In this document: in pieces, positions 1-13,000 of the stretch
Position numbering within the stretch: position 1 is the first letter of the stretch
How the letters are laid out: each line of letters opens with the position of its first letter
Assembly: GCA_964035545.1 (NCBI GenBank)
Contig: OZ037769.1
Span: 445,001 to 476,000, forward strand
Direction of reading: 5' to 3'
Origin: Bugula neritina
Taxonomy: Eukaryota; Bryozoa; Gymnolaemata; Cheilostomatida; Bugulidae
DNA: 31,000 nucleotides
Notes under the pieces: generated by a model
What the model was told of the DNA's origin: nothing
The model's database searches: none
What the model saw: the letters and a program-made list of their open reading frames with translations, nothing else
Program-made: the position numbers and the translations under genes

Positions 1-129
1 ACGCGGGCAATTCGGTGAGCTGGCATGGAATGACCCTACTATATAGACCTAACTATCTGAACTTGTTATTTAACAGTAGGCATTGTAGAAAAAGGAGTTT
101 TTTAAGATTTAAAAGTTTGAAGTAATTGA

Positions 130-300
130 CATGTAATTATAAAGTAATTGTAAAAATCAATTACATTAGATATGTAATTAATTACAATTACAATTACAAT
201 TACATTTTTAAACCTCAATTACAAATTACATTCAATTACTTGAAAAAATGTAATTAATTACAGCCAATTACAATTACAAATTACAATTACCCCAACCCTG
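130..300. mobile_element. hAT-like transposon end, subterminal AATTACA repeats
   Basis: This stretch is dominated by repeats of TAATTACA / TGTAATTA on both strands and ends at CCCCAACCCTG (290-300). Read on the minus strand that end is CAGGGTTGGGG followed by TAATTGTAATT. A CAGGGTTG-type terminus with AT-rich subterminal repeats is typical of non-autonomous hAT elements. I see no matching opposite terminus, transposase or clear 8-bp target duplication, so this is probably one end of a truncated or MITE-like copy. The class assignment is inference from the terminus only. Confidence 0.4.
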
Positions 301-1914
301 GTAGAGACATACAAATATACTATATTATATATAGTACCAGCTTTGTGTTCATTTCTGAATAATTTCGAATTTTATAGACAATTGTGGTTGAAGTTTCTCA
401 AGCCAATTGAGCTTATCGAGGTTATATATAAGTTGATTTTAAAACGGAACTAATTGGAATTACTTAAAATACTAACTGAAGTTTGCAAATTATTAAAAGA
501 AACCAATTTTAGATATCATTTACTTAATTTACTTGGTAATCAATCAATTTACTCAAATTGTCTCAATCAATTTGCTTTTTTAATTTGACTGAGTTTTTCG
601 ACATAAATAATTTTCTATGACACAGAAATTATTGCTCCAAGTCTTCTCTCCTCTCACCACGCCCATTAACCAGTTTAGATTTTTACTGCTCAAGAATCTA
701 TATGATCTGCAGCTTGTATTCAGAATCTTGCATTGACTGAGATATATAATTTCTAACTCTGGTTTCGACATAATGCCGGTGCATATACAACTGGTGCAAG
801 TATAAATTATTTATGCAACAAAAGTGATTCAATACACAGCATGCAGGTTCAAAAATCCTCAACTCATGAATAATCTAGCTGTTTTTTGGTTCATGAGATG
901 CAATATATAATGATCTCTCAACTGTCTGCATATATTATGGTTAGGCACATAATTTATAATATACTTTAGGAGAAAAAAAAATTAAATTAGATATTTTAGA
1001 CAAAAGTGATAAAATGGTTTGTTGCGTTTATTTACTTACCTGCAACAGGCATCATTCATCTGTTTTTTGCAGTTGACTATTATTTTTGTGGCTAGGTTAA
1101 ATTAGTGGGGGGGGCTGCTGTTTTTCACCTCACCTTTGTTAGGTTATGTTGATACCCTGGGGCTATGCAGCAAATCTTTATCACGTTGTTGACACCAGAA
1201 ATCGTTGTGAAGTTTTTAGGCAAAATTCAACCTATGTTTGCCTCTTACTGTAACTCTTTGTAATATTTTATCATCATTTCAAAGCACTCTAATCAAAAAC
1301 TGCTATTATTTAAACCTACTTATAAAGTTTACTGAGCTCTGCATGCAAGACCGTACAAGTCATAGTATATGCAGATTGTACTCTATGAGTTTTTGCTCAC
1401 ATGCACTCCATATTATATAGCAGCAAATATTGTTAAATACTCCTATTAGTTTCATTATGTACTGATGGTTATTGGTTACTGTTCCTATATCTTACCACAT
1501 TTATACTATTCTATATATCTGTTCTCTATATATTGCTTAGCTTTTACCAGCTAACATAAACATAAACTATAGTTCAGCTGCTGAGTCTTAAGAGTCTAAC
1601 AAACAGCTTTCCATGCTTATAAATAATATATGATATTCTCTCAGAGGGATATTTATAGACTTTGGCAAAAATCAAATTTAGGATCCAGTTTTTGTTAATA
1701 TTTCATAACTCGATCAAATCATTGTGAGTCTAGGTACTTTTAAAAATAAAATCACAAATTTCTTCAGTTTTATTACATAATTTTTTGTTTAAAATAATTC
1801 TAGGTTAGTGGTAACCATATTTCTATTCACAAGAGTATTAAGAGGATAAAAACTAAATTAACGTTTGCATTTTTAAGGAAGTGGAATAGAAAATCAAGCC
1901 GATATATTTTTGTA
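301..1914. other. Gene-poor stretch with relics of a duplicated gene flank
   Basis: I find no convincing coding exon here; the open frames are short and biased like random AT-rich DNA. The one informative piece is about 865-935, which aligns by eye with 5955-6026 upstream of the plus-strand PAN/fucolectin gene and ends in a shared stretch GATCTCTCAACTGTCTGCATAT (911-932 and 6004-6025). It sits before the decayed exon at 1915, as its counterpart sits before the intact gene, which suggests a degenerate tandem duplicate. A G-run lies near 1107. Confidence 0.5.
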
Positions 1915-2157
1915 GATATTAAATGGAAGAACTCTAAGAATGCAGAGATTACTGTTGCCATGGAGACGAAGAGCATAGAGTAAGCTGGATCTAACAAGGA
2001 AGTTCTGTGTTACTATTGGGATGGAGGCATTAACCAAAACTATACTCTCATTACATGCTATCAGCCAATGGGAGGGCAGTTTGTCCAAATCCTCTTTAGT
2101 ATTAACAGTAAGCAATTGAACTTCTTTGAGGTCGAAGTTCATGGCACAATTTGGTAA
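1915..2157 (+). pseudogene. Decayed last exon of a PAN/fucolectin gene
   Basis: This is a close copy, about nine bases in ten identical by eye, of the last exon of the intact plus-strand gene (8009-8250). It keeps a plausible splice acceptor (TTTTTGTAG) just upstream, the conserved fucolectin end with LCYYWDG, LITCYQPM and FEVEVHG, and the same terminal stop codon. A TAA at 1981-1983 replaces the tyrosine TAC codon of the intact copy and breaks the frame after SIE. I could not find the matching signal, PAN or first fucolectin exons upstream, so the copy seems to have lost its 5' half. Similarity continues past the stop (about 2158-2195 against 8251-8290), so it is a genomic duplicate, not a processed copy. 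Confidence 0.85.
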
Positions 2158-2898
2158 TTTAAGCATAATGTAAGTTTCATTGAACAATAACATTAACTGA
2201 CACTGATTTATCACGCTATTTATGCTAGTTATATCTTCTATATGTAGCAAAACTATATTAAACACCAAATTTTTATTTGCTGTTGTAATTATTTTGTTAA
2301 AGCTACTGCGGTAGTATAGCTATACTTACATATGTTGTGAAGCTTTTATCTAGCATACATTTAGCAGTAACCATGAGCTAATAAGATTTGTGATGAGATA
2401 ATGTTCATTTTTGTGATTTTATTTATTAGAAGAACAATCATACATAGTTCTAAAAAGAATCATCTTTATTGTCAGCTGCAAATACCAAGAACACTATTTA
2501 TAGTTATAAAAACAAGAAATAAGACTGATCATTTCTTTTATTTTAAAAAAGATGTGCTTTCGACAACCAATGGAAATTGTTTGGACTACAATCATAACAT
2601 GATACAAACTTATATACAGAAATAAATTTAAAATCAATTATAGAAGTTGTAGTCACATGTATTCGAAAGTTACAAATAAGATGAATGCTACTTCTGACAG
2701 ATTTAGGTAGGCTTATGCATTTTGAGAGTCTGTACCCAATGCAAAACCTCATACAGAAGTAAAGCACTGCATAAAGTTTGCACTACAACCACCTAGATTG
2801 ATTTGTCATTGTAAAAAAACCGTAGATACCTTAAGCAGATATATTATTTACAGCTCAGGATCTATTTATGACACTATTGAACCCATCCAAGTCAACGC
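2158..2898. other. Intergenic, no gene seen
   Basis: Apart from about 40 bases that continue the duplication next to the decayed exon, I see no gene, RNA or repeat I can name. Open frames on both strands near 2401-2767 lack splice context, domain signatures and sensible composition. Confidence 0.5.
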
Positions 2899-2900
2899 TA

Positions 2901-3245
2901 AGCCTAGGGCCACACGGCGCGTATTTTCGCATGCGAAAATTAAAATCACAAGTAGCAAAGGTGTCCACTGTGCGCGTTAAGAAAAGCTTCGCACTTGTCG
3001 CTCTGCATTTTCAACGCAAGTGCGAATCGTCTCTGTCGTCGTCACCTAATTGGCTGGTAGCTATTCAGCGAGCCCAATTTCTTTATTTAGTGCTATATTT
3101 CAGTAAATTGCGTTTTATTGAAAGCGAGTGCGATTTAAAAATTAAAGCTTTATTTATCACGCATCACTGACGCTACAGTGGACACCTTTGCTACTTGTGA
3201 TTTCAATTTTCGCATGCGAAAATACGCGCCGTGTAGCCCTAGGCT
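2901..3245. mobile_element. MITE with 71-bp terminal inverted repeats and TA target duplication
   Basis: The ends 2901-2971 and 3175-3245 are inverted copies of each other with only two mismatches (C/T at 2911, A/G at 2942). They begin AGCCTAGGGC and are flanked on both sides by TA (2899-2900 and 3246-3247), the usual target duplication of Tc1/mariner-type elements. Each arm contains the same perfect 18-bp palindrome, ATTTTCGCATGCGAAAAT (2923-2940 and mirrored). The element is clearly richer in GC than its surroundings and has no transposase frame, so it is non-autonomous. The near identity of the arms suggests a fairly recent insertion. It lies 71 bases beyond the stop codon of the minus-strand PAN/fucolectin gene. 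Confidence 0.88.
3149..3154 (-). terminator. Candidate polyadenylation signal supplied by the MITE
   Basis: On the minus strand this is AATAAA, the first canonical signal after the stop codon at 3317, and it lies inside the MITE. The 71 bases between stop and element hold neither AATAAA nor ATTAAA. Use of this site is inference. Confidence 0.35.
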
Positions 3246-3316
3246 TAATGTTTTTCTCAAGTGTACAAAATAAATTCCAAGCAATTGGTAAACCTTATAT
3301 ATATAGTTTGAGGATG

Positions 3317-4899
<1,583 letters not shown>

Positions 4900-6996
4900 C
4901 CTCAGGATGAATATTAATATGTAATGAAGTTGATTTCTAATTCCCAACAAACGAATGATTTCTTGTGTGTAACTTAATTTAAAATATAAACGTATGCGTA
5001 TACAAGTGTATACTGCAATTGACTTGGTCTATTCAATATTTATAGAGTTGTTATATAATCTATACACTGTAATCTATCTGCATACTGTGATATATTGGAT
5101 GTTACTATTCAGTAATGCTAATGATGCTATACACATGAAACATAAAGTATAAACAAACATAATATGATAATACAATACAGTATAATATTCATTTGATATA
5201 ATCAACAGGCTGTAAAGTTGCTTCAACTTCATTTGAATAAAAATTACTTTTTAACTCTTCTCTAGGGAATTTCAGAGAAATAAATTAACAGTAAATATTC
5301 AATAATGTTTGGATGGTGTCAATAACTATAGCAATACAGACGCTTGCTCTGTATATAAATATACACACAAAATCAATATCTAACCTAAATAATTTCTCTT
5401 TGGCTATTTTATATGTTAAACCAATGGTAATCACTTCATTGCAGATGCTATTTAGTCTATTGTCTCTTTCCATCATAGCGATTTTACATTCTAGATAAGT
5501 TGTATATATATAATAGAAAACATACATTGTAATATATTACAAAGTATATAGCATCAGTTTCAAACAAATATGTATGTTGGCAGACTCATCTGGTTGCATA
5601 ATTAGAGTGACCCCGGATCATTACAATTCAAGGGACTTATGTCCATAGCTATACTTGTAGACCTGCTGCTATGTTAGCTATATACTGCTTTGTTTTCAAC
5701 TTACAAAAGTGTTGTCCTTGTTGAGTGTTTGCCAAAATCTACAGATCCTTAATTGTTTTTTATTAACAAACTCTCTATAATAAGAACCCTTACATGAACA
5801 TGCAGTAAAGTTAACTGCTTATACAGTTTTCTATTTGATCAATAGAAAATTCCATATGTGCAAAGTTTCATACTTTGACCTGATAGCCTTGAGAGTTACA
5901 ATCTTTAAAAGTTAAGCTCATTTGTTTTTCAACAATCTATATAGAAATTGTCTGCTCATGACTGCTAAATATTTGTATTTGTTTCAATGAGATACAAAAT
6001 CAAGATCTCTCAACTGTCTGCATATGTTGTAATTAAACACGTAACTCGTGTTATATATAATTCTGTAATTTAAACACATTGATGTGTGGATATTATGTAG
6101 ATGCTGCAGTATCAGTATAGTCACTTACTGAGAATTTATTAATATTTTCTGCTTACAAATGCATATTTTAAAATGCTGAGAATGAAGCAATGCCATATAT
6201 TCCACTATTTTAATTGGAATAGCCTAGCTGGCAAAATAAATTTTGATTTTTAATGAAATAGAAATTTACATGATTGAGTCTTCAATTTTTATTTACATCA
6301 TATAACGCATTACTTAGTTTTTATTGTTATAGATGCAAAATGGAGAATATAAAGTAAAGAATCATAGGGTCTTGCTTTATACAATTTAAAGGCCTAATTA
6401 TATAAGTGTTATGTGTTTTACAGCAATTATTCACTAATCCCATGCAAGACAGTATAAGCGTACTTAAATAATTAGTTGGGGAATTATATATAACTATGCA
6501 GTAAACATAATAAGATAGTTTATACTTGAAGGTTTTTTCTTATTATAAATAACATATACTTTATACCTATATAACAATATTATTTAAATGTTGGCGTATA
6601 TATATTCAGTGGAAGGCCATATTGGTTTTCATTAAATTATGTCAAATTGTGTACACTATGCAGTACGCACGCACCAACAGATTAGGTTATGATTATTCAA
6701 TTGATAAACTTTCCAATAATTTTTTATCAGTGAATTAATCTATTACCATTTTTAGTTATGCGTGTGTTTCGGTGCAGCTTAGTGCATGACAGAAATTCTC
6801 ATAGTTAATAAATAATAAGTTTGCCAACTATTGTTTGTCTGGAAGCGAACATTAAAAATTTATCTCAAATTACCTTATATATCTAATGTAATAGGCCATG
6901 AGTGTATCTTACAGTTTATTGTAATGGCTGGTCACTCGATGAATGAATCTATAACCACAATAACGTTCAGTTGGTATAGCTAGTATATGTTCCAAT
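4900..6996. promoter_or_regulatory. Shared region between two divergent lectin genes
   Basis: About 2.1 kb separates the start codons of the two head-to-head PAN/fucolectin genes and must hold both promoters. I see no open frame I believe. The sequence is AT-rich and contains one block (5955-6026) that is also found upstream of the decayed copy at about 865-935, so it probably belonged to the ancestral gene flank. The reading frames at 5285-5527 on both strands are shadows without support. Confidence 0.5.
5037..5044 (-). promoter_or_regulatory. Possible TATA box for the minus-strand lectin gene
   Basis: The minus strand reads TATAAATA about 140 bases before the start codon at 4899. In DNA this AT-rich the match is weak evidence; it is noted only because of its position. 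Confidence 0.2.
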
Positions 6997-8250
6997 ATGA
7001 AGCTGGTTGGTGAGTTGATAGAATATATATGCTATATCTTTTAGCTTTTTAACTACTTTTAATTTTTACTGTTTACAATTAAAAGATGATCTTTCTGTAC
7101 AACATACACATACTACAGTACATCTGTATTATGTGATTACAGCAATACTAGGAATGCTGACAGTGACAGCTCTAGTCAGGTGTCAAGTGGGCCAACAGGT
7201 GTTTGTTAAGTACTCAGTGTTGGAAGATGGCTTCACTCTACTCACTAACTTTGTGGGATACACTCCTTCCCTTACCAGATGTACTCTGAAGTGTCTTGCT
7301 AGTGACAGCTGTCAGGCAGTGGTGTTTCAACTCTCTACAAGAAAGTGTCACCAGGTGTCAGAGGCAGGTGCTCCAGTATCATACAGTCCTGGAGATGTAG
7401 ATGAGAGAATATATGTCAAGCAGTCTGTGTTGAACACCTTGGACCACTTGCTGGCAAGAGGTTTAGTAGTTTTGGGTTTCATAGTGCAACAGTTTAGAGA
7501 CTAGATAAAACTATCTTTGTTGTTTGAATAAGCACGAAATAATGCGGCCTCTTTCAAAAACAACTTGCTCGGTTGATTAATTGAATACAGGTAAACCGGC
7601 GGATCAAAGTTCTACACCAATCAACTATAAAGGGGCAGAAAAGGCAAATGATGGGATATACGAGCTCATACCAGGAATTATCTCCCTCTCAGTTACTAAA
7701 GTTGAGCAGAGACCGTGGTGGAGGGTCAACCTGGAAAGGGTGTTTACAGTGTATGCTGTTCAAATACTCAATCGATACACGGGTAAGTAAGGATTGTCAA
7801 TATATATAAGACTCTGGACCCCACTGGAATTCCACTCTGAGACCTCCAACTTGATGACATATCTATTCTATTCAGAACAAGCTCAGAATAGAAATTTAAA
7901 CATTTTTGCTTGATAAAGTTTAGCTGGATAAAACATCATATGCTTGAATATTTGTAATTTCTGTAAAAAAGCAGGAAATTAAAGCAAAAATGCAATTGAA
8001 ACTTTTAGTGGACCCGGCCTGGAGGAAGTCTAAGAATGCAGAGATTACTGTTGCCATGGAGACGGAGAGCATAGAGTACACTGGATCTAACAAGGAAGTT
8101 CTGTGTTACTATTGGGATGGAGTCATTAACCAATACTATACTCTCATTACATGCTATCAGCCAATGAGAGGGCAGTTTGTCCAAATCCTCTTTAATATTA
8201 ACAATTGTTTGAATTTCTTTGAGGTCGAAGTTCATGGCACAATTTGGTAA
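6997..8250 (+). CDS. Secreted PAN/apple + fucolectin-like protein, 4 exons
   Basis: Exons are 6997-7009, 7143-7460, 7591-7782 and 8009-8250, joined in phase 1 to 765 nt (254 aa plus stop). The tiny first exon was chosen because it supplies an ATG and splices in frame to a textbook signal peptide, MKLVAILGMLTVTALVRC, before QVGQQ. Exon 2 (318 nt, exactly as in the minus-strand paralogue) is a PAN/apple domain with cysteines in RCTLKC, DSC and KC, ending HLLARG. Exons 3 and 4 give a fucolectin-like domain: KPADQSS, EKANDG, PWWRVNL, the cysteine pair in VLCYY and ITCYQPM, and FEVEVHG. The strand that in fucolectins carries the HxRGDCC-like sugar and metal residues reads NRYTVDPAW here, so ligand use may differ. 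The exon 2 donor is a weak GTTTAG. Likely an extracellular recognition lectin (inference). Confidence 0.88.
7811..7860 (-). repeat. Fragment of a tRNA-like SINE
   Basis: The minus strand reads GTTGGAGGTCTCAGAGTGGA then ATTCCAGTGGGGTCC, similar to the box-B half of the SINE-like copy at 27386-27470. It lies in the last intron of the plus-strand lectin gene. Only the 3' half of the tRNA-like part is present. Confidence 0.4.
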
Positions 8251-8319
8251 AATAAGTATAACGCCTGTTCCCATTGGATAGTAACATTTAATTGGTATTT
8301 TTTAAATAATAATGTATAA

Positions 8320-8325
8320 AATAAA
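8320..8325 (+). terminator. Polyadenylation signal of the plus-strand lectin gene
   Basis: AATAAA lies 70 bases after the stop codon, the first canonical signal on this strand. Confidence 0.55.
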
Positions 8326-9755
8326 ATTAATGCGTTTTGCTATATAATCCAAGTAGCAATAATACCCCACTAACTCTTCATTTGATATGTTGTAACTGCT
8401 TTATCAGAAGATTTGAAGAAATGTGTATGCATGTTGCATTTTTTCATTTAGCAGCAACTGCCACGCTACTAAAACAGCATCTTCTGCTAATTAGACAAAA
8501 ACTCTGTTGTTGTTTAAAAAACCATTTTTGCAGTCATGCAGTTATAGAAATATCAGATAGAAATATTTTAAACATATAAGCTGTCAAAATAAGCTGCCAA
8601 CAATTCTGTTTAATTATGCACATGACGCTGCATGCATGTGAGTGAATGCATAATGTGAATTTTGGTTTTAGACTTCTTATTTTTAGATAAACTGTATTTT
8701 TTTCCTGTGCCTAAATGAATATCGTTTTAATTGAAATAAAAACATAATATGTATAGCTCATTTAAGAAAAGTTTGCTTTTTTTGTTTTTCATTTCCAACA
8801 CTTAACATATCTTATAAGAGTCATGGCATGTTAATATATTAAAAAAACTACTCATATACCAAGTATTGATTTTGATAGAACGAATCTTATATAGATATTA
8901 AAAATTAATGTTCCACAATGCATAATTCAATTTCCATCATGGTTTAATAATGATCACTAGATTGTGCTATATATGTCAAGTAATAGTCTATCCTAGCTTA
9001 GTTTCACATAAGTAATTATAATACTTTCTATACCTGCGAAACAAAAATATAGATAACTCTCTTTTATACTGTGAACGGTACTATGCATCACTTTATAGAT
9101 TAAATTGTTATTATACATCACCACGGTGACATATGTTGGAGATCTTGTTTGCTGGTCTGAATATATACTATGAGAACTATAAAATGATGTCAAACAATTA
9201 ACTGTATAGTTTGCAATTACACCCGCCGTGAAGACCTAAAACGCCTCTTGTCCAAATCCAGTAACAATATTTATGTAACATTCATAGCAGATACTAAAGA
9301 ACTTGTGGTATCTTAAAAAGTTAGTTAAAAAGTCAAATAATGGGATAACTGGTATGGCATAAATGAGATTTTGAGAACTGTTATACTTGTATATTTCTGT
9401 ATATGCATAGACATTAGAATTTCCTATTTTGTCGATACCATTGCGGTGGTAATAAACTGCAGTTGCCACACATCCTATAGTCTATAGTATAGTTCTTCAT
9501 ACTCTGCAATCAATTATTAATTGTAATCAACGCGTAGCTCATGCACACCTGTGTCAATTGCACCACACTCATTAATACAACAGTTTCCATTTGAAATAAT
9601 TTCATATTTATGTATTGTCACATATAGAAAAAGTTGCTAAGCATAATTACTTCGCTTTTGTATAAAAGTTAAAAATAATAAATTAAAATAATATGTCTTT
9701 GTTTTGATGATTAAAGAAGTTTGATTAAAATGTACCATAAAATTTAGAACCAACC

Positions 9756-9761
9756 TTTATT
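9756..9761 (-). terminator. Candidate polyadenylation signal of the Shisa-like gene
   Basis: The minus strand reads AATAAA about 275 bases after the stop codon at 10035. It is a sensible distance for a 3' UTR, but not proven. Confidence 0.35.
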
Positions 9762-10034
9762 ATTGCTATACATTTGATAGAATCATAAAGTTATAGATAT
9801 ACTAGGGATTCCTGTGATATCATCCAATTTGCTTATCATATACACAAGGATGAAGGTTATAAAAATTAGAGGAAAGAAGAATGCAAAGTTATGCATTCAT
9901 ATTTTTATAGCTGCTCCTCACCTCAATTTGTTATTAAAACTGCACTAAAAGTAGAAATGGATTATTTGTTAACAAACAATAACAATATAAAGTTTGATGG
10001 TCAACAATTAAGTAAAGAAAATATTTATCTAAAT

Positions 10035-13000
10035 TCATCTAGAATATAATATACTTTGGCAGCATTTGAATAGAATAAATCCAGTGACAGATACGACAAA
10101 TAGAGACGCTATGAGTATTCCCAACATCACCCCAGCTCTTCGGCCAATGCTGTAACAGAGAGAGTAAATCGTGATTATAAATTATTCTGCACACTGTAGA
10201 ATTGGTAACCTAGCTAAGACTCTTTTACAGTACATGCATAAGCTATAAAGTGTATGATGCACCAGCAAAGATGTAATTCTATAGAAAGGTGTAAAGGCAA
10301 AGGTAAGTGTGTGTGTGTGCGATTTTCAGTGTAGATGTAAACGTAAATATATGGGTATAACTGTAGCTAAAGCAGATATAGCATGTTATAGTATGTGTAG
10401 AGCTAAGTGTAGCTGGTGATGTATATATGGATGTAAGCATAGACACAGATGTAAGTGTAGATAGAGTAGATATAGCTATAGATGCATATATGTATATGTA
10501 TAAGTGTAGACACAGCTGTAAGTGTAGACACAGCTGTAAGTGTAGACACAGCTGTAAGTGTAGGCACAGATGTAAGTGTAGACATAGATGTAAGTGTAGG
10601 CACAGATGTAAGTGTAGACATAGATGTAAGTGTAGACACAGCTGTAAAAGTAGACATAAGTGTAGACACAACTGTAAGTGTAGACACAAATGTAAGTGTA
10701 GACACAGATGTAAGTGTAGACATAGATGTAAGTGTAGACACAGCTGTAAGTGTAGACATAAGTGTAGACACAACTGTAAGTGTAGACACAGATGTAAGTG
10801 TAGACATATGTAGATGTAAGTGTAGACACAGCTGTAAGTGTAGACATAAGTGTAGACACAACTGTAAGTGTAGACACAAATGTAAGTGTAGACATAAGTG
10901 TAAGTGAAGACACAGCTGTAAGTGTAGACACAAATGTTAGTGTATAGACACAGATGTAAGTGTAGACATAGATGTAAGTGTAGACACAAATGTAAGTGTA
11001 GACACAGCTGTAAGTGTAGACATAAGTGTAGACACAGCTGTAAGTGTAGACACAAATGTTAGTGTATAGACACAGATGTAAGTGTAGACATAGATGTAAG
11101 TGTAGACACAGATGTAAGTGTAGACATAAGTGTAGACACAACTGTAAGTGTAGACACAGCTGTAAGTGTAGACACAAATGTTAGTGTATAGACACAGATG
11201 TAAGTGTAGACATAGATGTAAGTGTAGACACAGACGTAAGTGTAGACACAGATGTAAGTGGAGACACAGCTGTAAGTGTAGACACAGCTGTAAGTGTAGA
11301 CATAAGTGTAGACACAGCTGTAAGTGTAGACACAAATGTTAGTGTATAGACACAGATGTAAGTGTAGACACAGACGTAAGTGTAGACACAGATGTAAGTG
11401 TAGACATAAGTGTAGACACAACTGTAAGTGTAGACACAGCTGTAAGTGTAGACACAGCTGTAAGTGTAGACACAGCTGTAAGTGTAGACACAGCTGTAAG
11501 TGTAGACACAGATGTAAGTGTAGACACAAATGTAAGTGTAGACACAGCTGTAAGTGTAGACACAGACATAAGTGTAGACACAACTGTAAGTGTAGACACA
11601 GCTGTAAGTGTAGACACAAATGTTAGTGTATAGACACAGATTTAAGTGTAGACATAGATGTAAGTGTAGACACAGACGTAAGTGTAGACACAGATGTAAG
11701 TGTAGACATAAGTGTAGACACAACTGTAAGTGTAGACACAAATGTAAGTGTAGACACAGCTGTAAGTGTAGACATAGATGTAAGTGTAGACACAGCTGTA
11801 AGTGTAGACACAAATGTTAGTGTATAGACACAGATGTAAGTGTAGACATAGATGTAAGTGTAGACACAGACGTAAGTGTAGACACAGATGTAAGTGTAGA
11901 CATAAGTGTAGACACAACTGTAAGTGTAGACACAAATGTAAGTGTAGACACAGCTGTAAGTGTAGACACAGCTGTAAGTGTAGACACAGCTGTAAGTGTA
12001 GACACAGCTGTAAGTGTAGACACAGATGTAAGTGTAGACACAAATGTAAGTGTAGACACAGCTGTAAGTGTAGACACAGACATAAGTGTAGACACAGCTG
12101 TAAGTGTAGACACAGCTGTAAGTGTAGACACAAATGTTAGTGTATAGACACAGATGTAAGTGTAGACATAGATGTAAGTGTAGACACAGATGTAAGTGCG
12201 GTATACTTACTCGTCCCAAAAGAGACAGCAATACTGTAGCCTGCTATTACCACAGCAGTACCTGTCCTGTATAGTGTTAGAGTTGGAGTAGGGGCACACA
12301 AAGTATCCGCGTGGCTCTGTATTATTATCTTCTTGAAGTGGCTCCTCTGAGTAACATACAGGTGGATCTGTAACAGAAATACTCAACTAGTGCGGCTCAA
12401 ATAGAAATGCTACAGTATGTTTATCTCATTAACAATTATAATAATAGGTTGCCTGGTTTTACATTCAATTTGAAACGCTTATATTATATAGTAGTGATGC
12501 TGAGTTAATAATGAAATATTCCTACAAGAGTTGTTTATTTCTTCTTTTTTATATCAAAATTATATTGCCTTGGTAATATCCTGGAGTTCTCACATACAAA
12601 ATTCATATTATTATTAAATTTTAAACCAATCCAAATTATGTATTATAACCAATATCAATATTTAATTTTATCTACACAATATAAACCATTTAAAATCATC
12701 TAACATTTGATTATGAAGCATTTCAGTAGTTACTTAACAGTTTTGGATATAAATCATATTCTTAAATTTACTAACTTTGCCACACTGTGCTGCCATTAAA
12801 TCTTAACTTAAGCAGAGGATTTTAAGGTTAGGAAATAAAGAGAAGACAACAGCTACTGTTTTAATTATTATCGTTGACTATAGCCTCAGTGCCCATGTGA
12901 CCTACAGTAGGCTATACTTGTGTGACATATACATTATACTTATGTGATATACAGTGCACTTGTGTGACATACGCAGTATACTTGTGTGACATACGCAGTA

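Larger units (their letters stand above)
8251..10034. other. Intergenic between converging genes, no gene seen
   Basis: This holds the 3' ends of the plus-strand lectin gene and the minus-strand Shisa-like gene. Short open frames (8337-8579, 8993-9193, 9236-9469) lack domain signatures. A further spliced tail exon of the Shisa-like gene inside this stretch cannot be excluded, since its last exon contains a possible GTATAT donor just before its stop. Confidence 0.45.

Noticed and set aside
8993-9193. A cytoplasmic-tail exon for the Shisa-like gene (IYSDQQTRSPTYVTVV)
   Set aside because: It has a plausible acceptor, but its phase does not match the only possible donor in exon 4, and the matching phase soon stops.
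10500-12200. CRISPR-like regular array
   Set aside because: Units are contiguous with no unique spacers, and the surrounding genes are intron-containing animal genes.
10279-12231. Long open frames of Cys-Leu-His-Leu, Val-Ser-Thr-Leu-Thr or Lys-Cys-Arg-His repeats on both strands
   Set aside because: They are produced by an 18-bp tandem repeat whose unit is divisible by three, so most frames stay open. They have no splice context of their own and lie inside an intron.
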